A stretch of DNA of 64,000 nt from Phaseolus vulgaris (GCF_000499845.2 NC_023754.2:29403869-29467868), one strand, 5' to 3'. Positions 9,400-21,985 are shown, counted from the stretch's first letter. Numbers and translations are program-made. The notes: generated by a model not told the origin, from the letters alone.

Positions 9400-12300
9400 C
9401 TACATATGGCCAGAGTCCACATTAAGCACCATTTTTAGTTCTTCCCTCATTATAGAGAGGCATGGATTATTGGTGGTGTAATCATACATCAAAGGTACCA
9501 TTCTTGCAGCATTCAGGCAGAAATTCGTAAATGATGATGGCAACTCATTTTGGGTCAGAATCTGTTCATTCAGACGTTTCCATTCAGATTGAATCAAGTG
9601 GGAAACATGGTTCTGTGCGTCTTCAGCTGAAACGTGCTGGTGCTCATTCATGTAGCAGTCAAGGTATGATCCATCAACTCCCTTTTCATCTTTCTTCTGC
9701 ATTTTTTTCAAATATTTAGTTACTACATCACGTGTTTACAGTATAATAATACAAACACTTGTTTGCATCCCTACCTTGGCTCCTTCAAGATCATCAGATA
9801 GACGAAGAATTTTTGCCACTGAATAAATAATTTGTGGAAAGTTATCCATGACAGCAACACTCTCCATATTTATAGAGTGATCAAAGAGGAAGAAAGCATG
9901 GAGAAGCACCACATGCACTCCTGAGCTCACAATTCCATTGTTCAAGTACTCCTCTGATCTCGGCAAATCACCACCCTTCAACCAATGTGCCTCTTCCATG
10001 AAAGCATTCAACAATCGCACCCACTGTTTCATATATACAAATGCTTTTTTCCATTTACTGCTACTTTCCAAAAATTTCTGCTACTTATTCAAGCAAAATA
10101 ATTGATGTGACACGCATATGATGAAAACCCCCAAATTAACATAAAATAAATTGTCTTTTACCGATCTTTTTAGGGTGTCTATCGGGTTTAATCCATGTCT
10201 TTTGTAGACCTTTTCGGCGAAATCATTGGTAATATCGTAAAGAACACTAAGACACATTTTCATGAAGTCTGGAAGCTGCTCTGCACCACCCAATTCCCAT
10301 CTGAAATGACAGAAATCAATTATTTGCTGTTATATCTCTTTTTGGACGAATTTCTCAATAGAATAAAATAAAGAGATCAAATAAATTATTTTTTCTTATA
10401 AGTTAAAATAAACTAGGTTCATAAATTGAATTTGAATTATTAAAAAAAATAATTATCTTTGACTAATACTGTGTACAGCTAAGTCGTATCATTGAATGAG
10501 AACAAAATTCAAATTAAAAGAAGAAAAAGGGAAAATTAATAGATTAAGAAAACAATATGTAAAAATAACGACAAAAGAAAAATAAGACGATTCAGTAAAA
10601 ACAAATACATTAGTTATGTAAATAGTGTGTGAAATATACTTCTAAAAAATATTTTATTAAAACGGGAATGCTAGTTTCACACTAATTCCATCCACTTAAT
10701 GCTAAAAAATTATTATTTTATTATAATATAATATAATATGTATTTCTAAAAATATAGAATGATTATTTTTTTCCTGTTAAAATGTGAATGAGACATTAGA
10801 GTCTCAATCAAAAATTTTATTCTCTTGAAAGATGGGTGTAAATCTCAACATCAAAGTATTGTGTATTTTTTTGTCAACTATTCTAGTCATTTATAGCATA
10901 AAATTATAAAAGTATGAATGATGATATGTTAACATCAATAAAAAAAAATATCCTTCACAAATTAATAAAATAGTATTTTAAATATTATAATATTATTAAA
11001 ATGTGGTGTGAATTGTGCCAAAGAAATCTTTTCTTAAAATACGTTCCTTCTCTCTCTTCGATGATGAATTTCTCATCTTATTTTGAACGAACTTCACGTT
11101 TTATTTTCTTGTGAGCGTAGAGATTATTGCATTTTGCACAAACTTCACATTTTATTTTCTTGTGAGCGTAGAAATTATTGCAAAAAAAAAATATTGTTTG
11201 TTAGAAATCCAAGAAAAAGAAAAGTAATTTAAAGAAGCTGATTTTTCTGATTTTTGTGAAGGAGGTTTACCTATAGACAGCATCTCTAAATAATGTAAGT
11301 TGGTCTAACGTCCCATAAACGTCGAAGATGTCATCAATAATGTAGATTAGAGAGATGGATTTGGTGAGTTCAATCCTTTGGTCTGAAAATCTTGGATCTG
11401 TGAAGCATGCCATGGGCCAAAGGTACCATTTCAGAGGTTCATACATACAGAACTTCTCCTCCCTCACCATTCCAACATCTTTCCACCATCTGTTAATGTT
11501 AATGTTAATGTATAAAGGGTTATTACTTTTGCTAAAATCAACATTCCAAGTGGGATTATGTAATGAAACTTACTTAAGTGTTTCTGATAAAAAAAAATAA
11601 TGAAACTTACTTGTAATGAAACTTACCTGTAAACTTGAATGATTTCATTCTGGTTCATCATCCTAACTATGCAGGAATTTATTTCAGCAAGTTTCTCTAT
11701 GCATGTCCATTCTTTCTTGGTCTTGTAATCACTTAGAGCTAAACTTGTTGTGTCCCTGAATCTTGATAAGCCATAATGAAGTGGATTCTGAAGAGTGTTA
11801 GCAACATATATAGCTTCATGATGTTCTCTATGTCTTTTCAGCCATGAATGAAGAAGTTGGCAGCAGAGGAAACCTGCATCATCAAGACTATCTTCTCCTT
11901 CAATACTTAGCTGGGCTGCCTCATGCAGGGCAATCAGACTCTTCACGTCTTCACCGTGTTTAGCTCTGAACTCTCTTTTATTACTCTTCAAGCCCTCAAA
12001 TACATCTGCACACCATTATAGTTGGTACCTTTAGTTAGCATTTAGTAAAAAATTCCTTCAACAAAAACATAGCTCTGCTAAAATATCTGAACTTTATCAA
12101 CTTCATAAAACCTATGAAATTCTTTAATATCTAATCAATGTAGTATCTCCAACATCTCCAAAATGTGAATTCTGTCTGTGATTATGCATGTGCTATTGAA
12201 GACTGCAAATATATATTATGTTTGGTGAACAGTTTATAAGAAGAGAGTGAAGATAATTTGAACCTGCGGGAACATGATATCCTCTTTGTCTAAGTAAACG

Positions 12301-12625
12301 GAATAAAAGTGCCAGTTCATAAAGTTTATGGTGATTGGCAAAATCACTGATATGACTGATAAATATGGAACATTGGTTCTGAAGAAGTGCTTCAATTTCC
12401 TCTTGAAAATGGTGTTCGATGCCAAGCCTTTGGATAATGTCAATGACATAGAAACACTCCATGTAATCCTCGCTAACAAGTTTCTGGAATGCTTGCTTAA
12501 CTTCCTTCAATACCAAAGCTTGTTCGAGATAGATATCATCCTGAAAATGTGAAGAAAAGTGTCAATATCAGAAAAACTTGGTGGGGAAGAATTAGAATTT
12601 TGGTTTTACGCACAGACAAATCCAT
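9400..12625 (-). CDS. Terpene synthase A (TPS-g, nerolidol/linalool synthase-like)
   Basis: Seven exons (12625-12614 tentative, 12540-12264, 12005-11627, 11489-11271, 10300-10162, 10023-9775, 9696-9400). Exon lengths 219, 139 and 249 are those usual for plant class I terpene synthases; the product is about 523 residues. The fold is expected to ionise geranyl or farnesyl diphosphate using Mg2+. Motifs: DDIFD in exon 4 is the Asp-rich metal site. The second metal motif reads DDLEGAK, with Gly where Ser/Thr is usual, and the splice adds two Lys before the expected Glu. The RxR motif upstream of DDIFD is replaced by MYEPLKW. No RRx8W motif is seen, as expected for TPS-g. Exon 1 is uncertain: the only ATG downstream of the TATA box gives MDLS, so no transit peptide, implying a cytosolic enzyme if correct. 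Homologue B lies downstream of the 5' end in tandem. Confidence 0.82.
11090..11181. repeat. 51-bp tandem duplication inside intron 4 of terpene synthase A
   Basis: Two adjacent units begin at 11090 and 11141 with AACTTCAC and continue through TTTATTTTCTTGTGAGCGTA with few mismatches. The second unit is shorter, running into a poly-A stretch. The intron is 970 bp here against 114 bp in copy B. Confidence 0.75.
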
Positions 12626-12694
12626 TCTTAAAAATGGGTGTAGTGTTTGCCTTGGAGTCTTGTAAGTGTGAAGAATAAACTTAAGTGACGAGTG

Positions 12695-12703
12695 TATTTA
12701 TAG
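12695..12703 (-). promoter_or_regulatory. TATA box of terpene synthase A
   Basis: The minus strand reads CTATAAATA about 70 bases upstream of the tentative start codon at 12625. A start of transcription near 12665 would leave a short leader. This box is the main reason for placing exon 1 so close. Confidence 0.55.
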
Positions 12704-15368
12704 TGTAAAGAAGAGAATCTTGGTTTGGTTTGTACTTACACAGTCAATTATCACAGCCTGGACTATACTCATAACATTCACAATTTTTTCATTGCATTAT
12801 TATGTTCTATAACATGTTTAAAAGTTGGAAAACTTTTTCTTGATACCACAAATATCACAAAGTATACACTTTACAACTCCTTATAATAATATAATAATAT
12901 TTTAAATTAAAAATAAAAAATATTAATTAAAATATTAATTGATTAATATGTTAGGAGTATGTATTGATGGTGTTAATATCCTTAAAAGTTTCACCTCCCT
13001 TCAAAATTAGAGTAAAAGAATTTTAAATACACTTTTTTCTCCTTTTAACTATTTTTGTTACCGTCTTTTACAAATTTACAAAGGTTAAGGAGTGAAAAAC
13101 AAGTAAATAAAGTAGAGATTCCACAATCGAGTCGTGTGGACCACTTATCCGAACACTAAATCCAAATCGATCTTATAATTTAGTTAAATTACTATTTTTT
13201 ACCTTTTCTTTATTTTGTTCTTCATCTTATTAAATACTTATTTTACTATTTTATGTTTTCAATATGAAACAAAATTATTATTTCTCAAAGTTATTAAGAA
13301 AAATAAATTATTTTTTTTCCAATCATCTATAATTATTCTAAATAAATTAAATTAGAATGCATTGAAAAAAGCACTATTATAAATATCTCCGTTTACGTTA
13401 CATAAACAATATTAGTTCTCAAATAATATACGTCACATAAAAAATGAGGTTGGTGACAAATGATCTCATAAGCTCCCATTTTGTGATTTTTTTTAATGTT
13501 GAAAATTTAAATAACCAACAACCCTCTTTTTGTTGGTTTATAGTGTTATGAAAATCTGGTACGAGGTTGTATTTTAAAGCATGATTACCTAGCAATTTAA
13601 AATTATATATGTTCATTTTGACAAGTTTTTACAAAATTTACCACAAAATGTAAAGAAAAAATATATCAAGAAATTCTTAAATGCATAAAATCCTTAAAAT
13701 TCTTGTAAATTTATATTATTATTTTTTAAGTGATTTTTTATTTTATAATTTTTTTAAATTAAAATTAAAAAATTTAAATATAACAATCTTTGAAAATTTC
13801 TTTAAAAAAATATTTTTACACAATATGTTAAAATTTTAAAAAAAATCTTTTGTATAAATTTTGAAAATCCAAATGAAATTCACCTCTTAAATCATTTCAA
13901 AATTTGATTGATTATTTGAACATGAATGGAGAGATAATAAATTCTCAAAACCAATTATTCTTTTCAGAGGGTAGGGACATTGTTTCAATCAAACAACCCA
14001 TCTTTTGTCGTTTCTTGTTTTTTTTTTTCAAACCATAATAATATTTTGATATCTGCTTCATTTTATTTGTAATAATATTTTTTAATAAAAATATAAACAA
14101 AATATAAAATATTAAAATAATTTTTAAAATTAAAAAAAAAATATTAATATTTATTGGAGTGATATAAAAAAATCATTTTCCTTTTGCAAATTAACTTTAG
14201 GTATCTTAAAGTACAGAAAATACTTTCATCTATTTTTGCGGACAGCATCTTCCATTTGAGGTTTTTTTTTAATAAAAATATTATTTTATTATAAAATTCA
14301 TATAAATATAGTTGAAAAAGTATAAATAGTACTCTTCCATTCAAAAATCATGTCTATATATAGAATTCATATTAAAATAATAACTTTATTAGTAAGAACA
14401 TATTTATAAATTCTATGATATGATTTTGATTGAACATAACCATGTGAACGGTTTTACTTTACATAGTTTTGTTTGGTTTACTATGTATATGTTACATCAG
14501 ATGCAACCAACCCATTTTGGCCACAGAACACATTGGAATATCTTCCCCATAACAAAAAAAATCTTCATTTACGAATTAAGAATAAAAAAATATTTTTCTT
14601 GGTCGTATTAAATACTATGAATATATATGTTTCATTAATAAATATTGGAAATAAAATTCTAAAATTCATTAAAATAAAGATAATTTTAGTATATTGGTAA
14701 TATTATTTATATATGATTAGTAAAATGCCTTATATTAAATTAGAGACATAAATCACTTTCATGAGAGTTAACATGATACAAAAAAACCTTAGGTAAAATA
14801 ACAATTATTAATATAAAATATTTTAATAAAAATATCTGTTTTTTATGAATATTTTTAAATTCAAATATATATATATATATATATTTTAATCATATTTTTC
14901 TTAATTTATTAAATTGAATTTTTGTTGCCTACAACATATATGTAATTACTTCATACATTACATAAATACACTGGAACAGTATTTTCAATTTTACGTTACA
15001 AGATATTTAAGATTTTATAAAATACTATTTCGCTAATATTTCTTGATATGATAACTAATAAAAAGATTGTTTAAATTCTTCTTTATATTCTAAATTTGAT
15101 TAGAGTTAAAGTAATATATATATATATAGTCATTTGATACTACTACAAAAATAATTAATTTTATTAAAAATCTATTAAAAGAAAGGAATCAAACCTAGGT
15201 CTAATATATGTTATCTCAAAATTTATAATCAATATACCAAATCAACATTTTTATCAAAATAATAATAATAATTATTATTATTTTTATTATAATAATTACT
15301 ATTCTTATTATTATTATAATCATGCTTATTATATACTATTATTAATAATAAATACTAATATTAAAATT
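12704..15368. other. Intergenic between the terpene synthases, AT-rich
   Basis: About 2.7 kb of very AT-rich DNA with short microsatellites, for example (AT)n near 14865-14884 and 15114-15127. No gene or RNA recognised. Confidence 0.5.
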
Positions 15369-15650
15369 CATGAAATAGAAACCAATTTTTAGAGACAAAA
15401 AATAATTAGTTGCTATAAACCATTTTAGAGACTAAAAAAATTTTGGTTTCTAAATTAGTTTATATTATTGTTAAATAGTTTTTAAATTGGTATCTAATTA
15501 GCAACCATTGGTAGCTATACCAATTTAGAAACCATTTAACAATAATAGAAACTAATTTAGAAATCATTTTTTTTAGTTTTTAAGATGGTATCTAATTTAG
15601 TTACTATAAACTAATTATTTTTTGTCTCTAAAATTGGTTTCTATTTCATG
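15369..15650. mobile_element. Hairpin MITE, copy 2
   Basis: A near-palindrome of about 280 bp. The left end CATGAAATAGAAACCAATTT reappears inverted at the right end (AAATTGGTTTCTATTTCATG). Inside, AGAGACAAAAAATAATTAGT pairs with its inverse, and a central inverted repeat surrounds GCAACCATTGGTAGC. There is no coding capacity. The right flank (TTTTTCTTGTA) resembles the terminus of the next element. I could not identify a target duplication. Confidence 0.65.
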
Positions 15651-15766
15651 TTTTTCTTGTATTGTTAATACTGATAATAATAATAATAATAATAATATTA
15701 AAAATTTACATAGAGACATTTTTATATAACATTACATGTAGATTTTTTTCGTAGATAATGCAATAT

Positions 15767-16119
15767 CACTACAAGAAAATTATTAAATAAAAACTAATTT
15801 TAGAGAAAAAAAATAATTAGTTAGTGACAGACTAAAAAAATTTAAATTTCTAAATTAGTTTATATTATTGTTAAATAGTTTATAAATTGATATCTAATTA
15901 GTTACCAAGATTTTAACTACCAAATTTATAATCTAAATAAGTGATAGTTAAAATCTTGGTAGCTAATTAGATACCAATTTATAAATTATTTAACAATAAT
16001 AAAAACTAATTTAGAAACCAAAAATTATTTTAGTCTCTTAAATGGTTTTTAATTTAGTCACTATAGTAACTAATTATTTTTGCCTCTAAAATTGGTTTCT
16101 ATTTAATGATTTTCTTGTA
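15767..16119. mobile_element. Hairpin MITE with CACTA-like end, copy 3
   Basis: The left end is CACTACAAGAAAATTATTAA; the right end reverse-complemented is TACAAGAAAATCATTAA, so the inverted ends agree except that the outermost CAC is not matched on the right. The interior shares the AATAATTAGTTA and GATAGTTAAAATCTTGGTAG blocks with copies at 8.3 and 15.4 kb. The CACTACAAGAAAA terminus is typical of small CACTA-type plant elements. Non-coding. Confidence 0.65.
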
Positions 16120-16752
16120 AATAAAAATTAATATACAAAAATATTTTCATATATAATTTTTTAATATTATTATTATTAATTATAATGTTATTATCAATAT
16201 TAATATTATGATTTATTATTAATAAAAATAATAAAAGTAATAATAATATTAATAATAGTAATATTAGTATTATTGATAATAAATCATAATATTAATATTG
16301 ATATTATTATTATTATTATTATCATAACAATAATATATATATATAAATTTACATTCAAACATTTTTTAGTATATAATATAATTTATAAAATAGTTCATAT
16401 ATAATAATACACATTACATACAATTGAATATAAATACTGAATTTATAGATGGATAAATATTCAGATGTAATACTGAATTTTACAGTGAGATTGAATTTTT
16501 TTTAATTCGCGTATACAGGAATTATGACATATGTACGAATTGTTTTGTTAATACTACTTTTTTCACTGTTATCTTTTACATTATTACTATCCACTATTTT
16601 ACTTTAATTAGTTTTTTTTTTCTATTATTTAGACTGATTACTTTGGTTATGAACTAAAATATGTCATTTTAGAGCATGTATTGTAGTGAAGTAGTACATA
16701 ATATATATACATGAATAATTTTTAAATAAAAATAAAAACTAAATGTAATGTA
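16120..16752. repeat. Low-complexity ATT/TAA-rich stretch and 3' flank of terpene synthase B
   Basis: From about 16150 to 16345 the sequence is almost entirely runs of ATT, TAA and AATAT trinucleotide-like units with several local inverted repeats. The rest to 16752 is the 3' flank of terpene synthase B. Confidence 0.6.
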
Positions 16753-17721
16753 TTAGACGGTCTCAGCACCAGCAGTGTGAAGCAGTGTCATGACATGTTC
16801 TTGCATTATGGAGAGGTATGGGTTATTGGTAGTGTGATACATCAAAGGTACCATTCTAGCACCATTGAGGCAGATATTGGCAAATGACGATGACAACTGA
16901 TTTTGGGTCAGAATCTGTTGGTTGAGACGTTTCCATTCAGATTGAATCAAGTGGGAAACATGGTTCTGTGCGTCTTCAGCTGAAACGTGCTGGTGCTCAT
17001 TCATGTAACAATCAAGGTATGATCCATCAACTCCCTTCTCATCTTTCTTCTGCATTTTTTTCAAATATTTAGTTACTACATCACGTGTTTACAGTATAAT
17101 AATACAAACACTTGTTTGCATCCCTACCTTGGCTCCTTCCAGATCATCAGATAGACGAAGAATTTTTGCCACTGAATAAATAATTTGGGGAAAGTTATCC
17201 ATGACAGCAACACTCTCCATATTTATAGACTGATCCAAGAGGAAGAAAGCATAGAGAAGCAACACATGCACTCCTGAGCTCACAATTCCATTGTTCAAGT
17301 ACTCCTCTGATCTTGGCAAATCACCACCCTTCAACCAATGTGCCTCTTCCATGAAAGCATTCAACAATCGCACCCACTGTTTCATAAATATAAATACTTC
17401 ATTTTTCCATTTACTGCTACTTTCCAAAAATTTCTGCTACTTATTCAAGCAAAATAATTGATGTGATCAAAACCACCAAATTAACATAGAATAAATTGAC
17501 TTTTACCGATCTTTTTAGGGTGTCTATAGGGTTTAATCCATGTTTTTTGTAGACCTCTTCGGCGAAATCATTGGTAGTGTCGTAAAGAACACTTAGACAC
17601 ATTTTCATAAAACCTGGAAGCTGCTCTGTACCACCCAATTCCCATCTGAAATGACAGAAATCTATTCTTTGTGAGAAACCAAACAAATGTAAAAAATTAG
17701 CCAATATAAATATATTGAATC

Positions 17722-17753
<32 letters not shown>

Positions 17754-19074
17754 ATGTACCTAATAATAGCATCTGTAAATAAGGTAAGCTGGTCTAATGT
17801 CCCATAAGCATCGAAAATGTCATCAACAATATAGATGAGAGAGATAAATTTAGTGAGTTGAATCCTTTGTTGTGAAAGGCATGGATTTGTGAGGCACGCC
17901 ATGGGCCACATGTACCATTTAAGGGGTTGGTAACTACGGAATTTCTCCTCCTTCGCCATTTCAAGGGTTTTCCACCATCTGTTATAATTATAAGGTGAAA
18001 AAGTTACTGATTCGTAACTATTTAAATAAACAACGAAAAGTGAACACGTTGCTTCTAAAGGGATTAATAGCTATGAAACTTACTTATAAACTTCAGTGAT
18101 TTCTTTCTGGTTCATTAAACTAACCACGCAGGAATTGATTTCAGCAAGTTCCTCCAAGCAGCCGATCCATTCATTATTGGTGTTGAACTGAATTGGGAAA
18201 ATGTTTGCATCCCTGAATCTTGAAAACCCATGATGAAGAGGAGAGTGAAGAGTCTTTGTAACATGTATAGCTTGAGGATGTTCTTCGTGTCTTCTAAGCC
18301 ATGCATGAAGAAGTTGAAGGCTGAGGTACCCTACGTCGTCAACACTATCTTCTTGAACTCCTAGTTGGCTTGCTTCATAAAGGGCACTCAGAACCTTCAC
18401 ATCTTCACCATATATCTCTTTGAATTTTCTTTTCTCGTTCTTCAGAATGTCAAATAAATCTGATACAGTAAAAACTTGTTAGTTAATCAGTATCATAGTC
18501 TATTTAATTAATATAACAATTTTAGTTAGTGAAGCATTCAAACCTGCATTAACATAATAACCTCCTTGTCTGAGCAAGCGAAATGCAAGTGCAACTTCAT
18601 AGAGTTGATCATGGCTACTAAAAAAATCAAAATCACATGGATGGTTGCTCAATATGAGTTGTTGTTTTTGAAGAACCAATTGAATCTCTTGTTCAAAGTG
18701 GTGCTCAATGCCAAGCCTTTGGATAATGTCAATCATATGCAAACTCTCCATTGGATTTTCTCTGATAAGTTTGTTGGAAAGATGCTTAGCTTCCTTCAAT
18801 AACGAAGCCTGTTTGACGTAGATAACATCCTGAGAAACAATGTAGCTGAAGATTAAAAGATTGGAATTCAGTGTATGGTATTTGTGTAAAAGTAAAACGC
18901 ACTCACTGTGCTGGAATATGCTTTGAGTGAAACGGACTTTGGTTTCGGACAAGCCTTTAAAAATGGATGGTTTGAGTGAATTTGGAAGAAATGGGTATTT
19001 TGGGAACGTTGAAGAAATCTAAAGAATGAGTCTTTTGAACAAGTGGGGGATGTGGCACTGGCAACTGAGCACAA
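16753..19074 (-). CDS. Terpene synthase B (TPS-g, nerolidol/linalool synthase-like)
   Basis: Seven exons (19074-18907, 18829-18544, 18459-18084, 17978-17760, 17645-17507, 17376-17128, 17049-16753) give about 577 residues. DDIFD is present in exon 4; the second metal motif is DDLEGAK with two extra Lys at the splice, as in copy A; SYQPLKW replaces RxR. Exon 1 encodes a Ser/Arg/His-rich, almost acid-free leader that looks like a plastid transit peptide and splices in phase 0 to DVIYVKQASLLKEAK. This frame has no ATG: it opens with TTG at 19074 and a stop lies just upstream. The start codon may have mutated, or a further 5' exon may join at the acceptor-like TTTCTGATTTACAG just upstream. Exons 5-7 are nearly identical to copy A, while exons 1-3 are diverged. 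Confidence 0.78.
17721..17748. repeat. (AT)n microsatellite in intron 4 of terpene synthase B
   Basis: About 28 bp of alternating A and T a few bases inside the donor of intron 4. It is bracketed by inverted flanks (ATTGAATC and its near complement), so the transcript could form a hairpin beside the splice donor. Confidence 0.8.
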
Positions 19075-20474
19075 TGGTCCTGTAAATCAGAAAGCATTTC
19101 ACCAACCATCCAAAACAAAAAGGTTAAGGATGTTTTTCACACCATTATTTTTCTCTTATGTTTATTCAAATTACAATTTTATAAATTATTTTTTGTTATA
19201 ACATTTCCTTTATATTTATTATTATTATTTTAATATATAAAATAATCAGTTTCAACTGATAATTTCCTAAGAAAAGAAAAAGCACACACTTCACTTGGCT
19301 CCCTCTCTCTCATTATATAAAATAGTTAAAAAGAAAAATATTTCTTCACAATAATTTTTTTTATAAAAAAATAAAATTGAGAGTATTTGAGGACAGCACT
19401 AATATTGATCTCTTCACAACACATACTCAACAATTAATCTTTTTAATAAGGATTTCTTAAAAAAAAAATACTTTCAACATAATAATGCTAAAGAATAATT
19501 AACCTTTGCCGGATTATAAGAAAAAACGACAGAATTTTGTACATAGAGAGACAAGGAACCAAATTTTCATATTATATTTTCATATAATGAATTAAAAATT
19601 AGCCTATCTTTAGTAGTTATATAAAAAGAAATAACAAGTAACTATTTTATACATATATGAAGATTATAATTAATAATAAACCCATTTAATACTAACATAA
19701 TTGATTTTGTGGAACTAATTAGTTCATCAGCCAAAATTGAGTTAAAAAATCAACTAGTTATATGAAGAAGCTGAACTTTTGTTATGATAGTTATAATTGA
19801 CTTGCGTTTTTTCATCCTAACATATGAAGCACTCTAATTGAAAGTTCAAAGTCAATAAATATATTTTTCAAGTGAACAAAATGAATCTAAAAAGTTAAAA
19901 TTTATGAAAAAGTGAGATGAAAGAAGTAAAAGAAAGAGATGTTAATGGGGGAGAAAGTAGAAATGAAATTGAGAAGAGGACCTTGCATCTGTGAGAAAGT
20001 AAAAAGGCAAAGCACCTTCTTTTCTCAGTTGTTTCTGTTTCCTTAATTTGTAATACAATACCTTGGATTTGGGCCTTCTTATATAACCTATTAACCAATC
20101 ATCACCACCGACAATTAAGACAACAAGATCTTACTGTTTGGATTTGAGATTAGCTAACACTTGATTCCATTACCCCTTATATCTTCTTAATTATTCATTG
20201 TCAGCTTTGTTGTTGTCTCATATGTTTTCATGACTTTTCAATTTATTGTGCCTTTCATTCAACTTACTGCTCTTATCTAAAACCACCTTCTTAATTTTAT
20301 CATCCTCTGCCCAGTGAAGACTTTACGTGATAAAATAACTCACCACCCTTTTTTTCATAAGCTACAATGCAAAACGTAATCTTCTATTTCCTGTTATAGA
20401 TCTTTGTTTCTATAACCATTAAATGAAAATAAATAAAGCAAAATTAGTTCAAGAGATCCATTAACCCTGTGAAA
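19075..20474. other. Intergenic, upstream of terpene synthase B
   Basis: AT-rich sequence with no gene recognised. Any missing 5' exon or promoter of terpene synthase B should lie in the first few hundred bases. Confidence 0.45.
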
Positions 20475-20748
20475 CTTTATTTTTAGTTCTATTCTACGTG
20501 TTAGGAAAGTGTTGAAAAAACCCCACTTTTTGATTCCTCTCATTTGGGAAATTATCCACTAATGTGGCTTATGAAAACAATAATTCAATTCAAAGCATGT
20601 AGCTCTCACTTTATTTTCAGTCGTATTCTACGTGTTAGGAAAGTGTTAAAGAAACCCCACATTTCGATTCCTCATTTGGAAATTATTCACTAAGGTGGTC
20701 TATAAAAAACAAAAACTCAATAATTCAATTCAAAGTGTGTAGGTCTGA
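20475..20748. repeat. 134-bp imperfect tandem duplication
   Basis: Two units start at 20475 and 20609. Both contain TATTCTACGTGTTAGGAAAG, an ACCCCAC block, GATTCCTC, and end with AATAATTCAATTCAAAG. Differences are scattered substitutions and small indels. No coding sense; origin unknown. Confidence 0.8.
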
Positions 20749-21918
20749 GTAGTTTCCTTTTGCAACAAGTTATTTGTTTGTTTGTGTGAATGATTAATGG
20801 TTTATGAACATAATTGTTGTTAATTATTGCAACTTTGTGATGTTAATTCAGTTGTAGGAGTGTCACAGAGATATAGTACAATGTCTGTTTTATTGTCCTA
20901 TTTCTTGATTTTTTATACAGAGATACGTCTAAAGTGTCCCTTTACATTCATTTATTTTTACTGATAAAAAAAATTATTAATTTTTACTGATAAAAAAAAT
21001 TTCAGCTTAAGATTGAAAGTTATATGAAGTGGTTTATACGAACATTATTTTTTTATTTTGATGAGGAGTTCATGCAGTATTATTGAAACCAACTTAAAAC
21101 AAAAACATATAGAATATCACAAATGTTTTAGAGTTGTAATAAAAAGGAGGAATGACTTTAGAAATTTCCAGATATTTTCTCAACCATCAAGCAGCATGAA
21201 ACTCCTTCAAGCAAGATATTTGTGATCTTATACAAAATGAGTCTCTTGTAGGTAATAAATATTTTATTATTCTGCATAATTAGAAAGAGCAAAATGTAAA
21301 TCTAAATTTGAAAATTGAACTAGTTATAAGATATGTCACACACCTAAATTTGAACATCAAGAAGTCAAAGTATATAAACTAAAAAAGATCTTTTTATGGT
21401 TTCAAACAAGTATGAGAATCTCTAGTTAAAGAATTTATATTGCAAATTGAACTTTTCAAATGCATATATGAATTTCGAATTTATGTTCGTTAGACTCCAA
21501 ATTTGGTTATAATAACTGGTTATAACATGTTTACACGTTGATGATCTTTTGATTACATAGAACCATAAGGACTAAAAAAACTAGAAATTAAATGCATTTA
21601 AAAATAAATAAAAATTTAAGAACTAAAATCAAATATAACTATATTTACATAGATTGAAAATATATTTTAATCTATATTTTTTTTCATTAGTTACTCTTAA
21701 TCTCAATTTATTGTGAAATTATTTATTACTCGTCTTTTATTTTTTATAAAAAAAAAGTGTAGGATCTGGTTAAAGAATTATTTAAGGAGGTTAAATAAAA
21801 ACATTAAATGTTTTTTATTACTAAAAATATTGATATTTTTATTTCTAAAAACATTGAATTTTTAGTGCCTATATGATATTTAATTTAATTTTATCAGTAT
21901 TTTAATTTCAAAAATAGT

Positions 21919-21960
<42 letters not shown>

Positions 21961-21985
21961 AAAATTAATGTAAAGGCAAAATTAT
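20749..21985. other. Intergenic, AT-rich
   Basis: No gene recognised. A long (TA)n run lies at about 21918-21954, shortly before the Mutator-type MITE. Confidence 0.5.

Noticed and set aside
18500..18952. 150-codon open frame reading MSETKVRFTQSIFQHSE into exon 2 of terpene synthase B
   Set aside because: It reads through intron 1 and lacks a real ATG; the splice 18907/18829 gives the family-consistent join.
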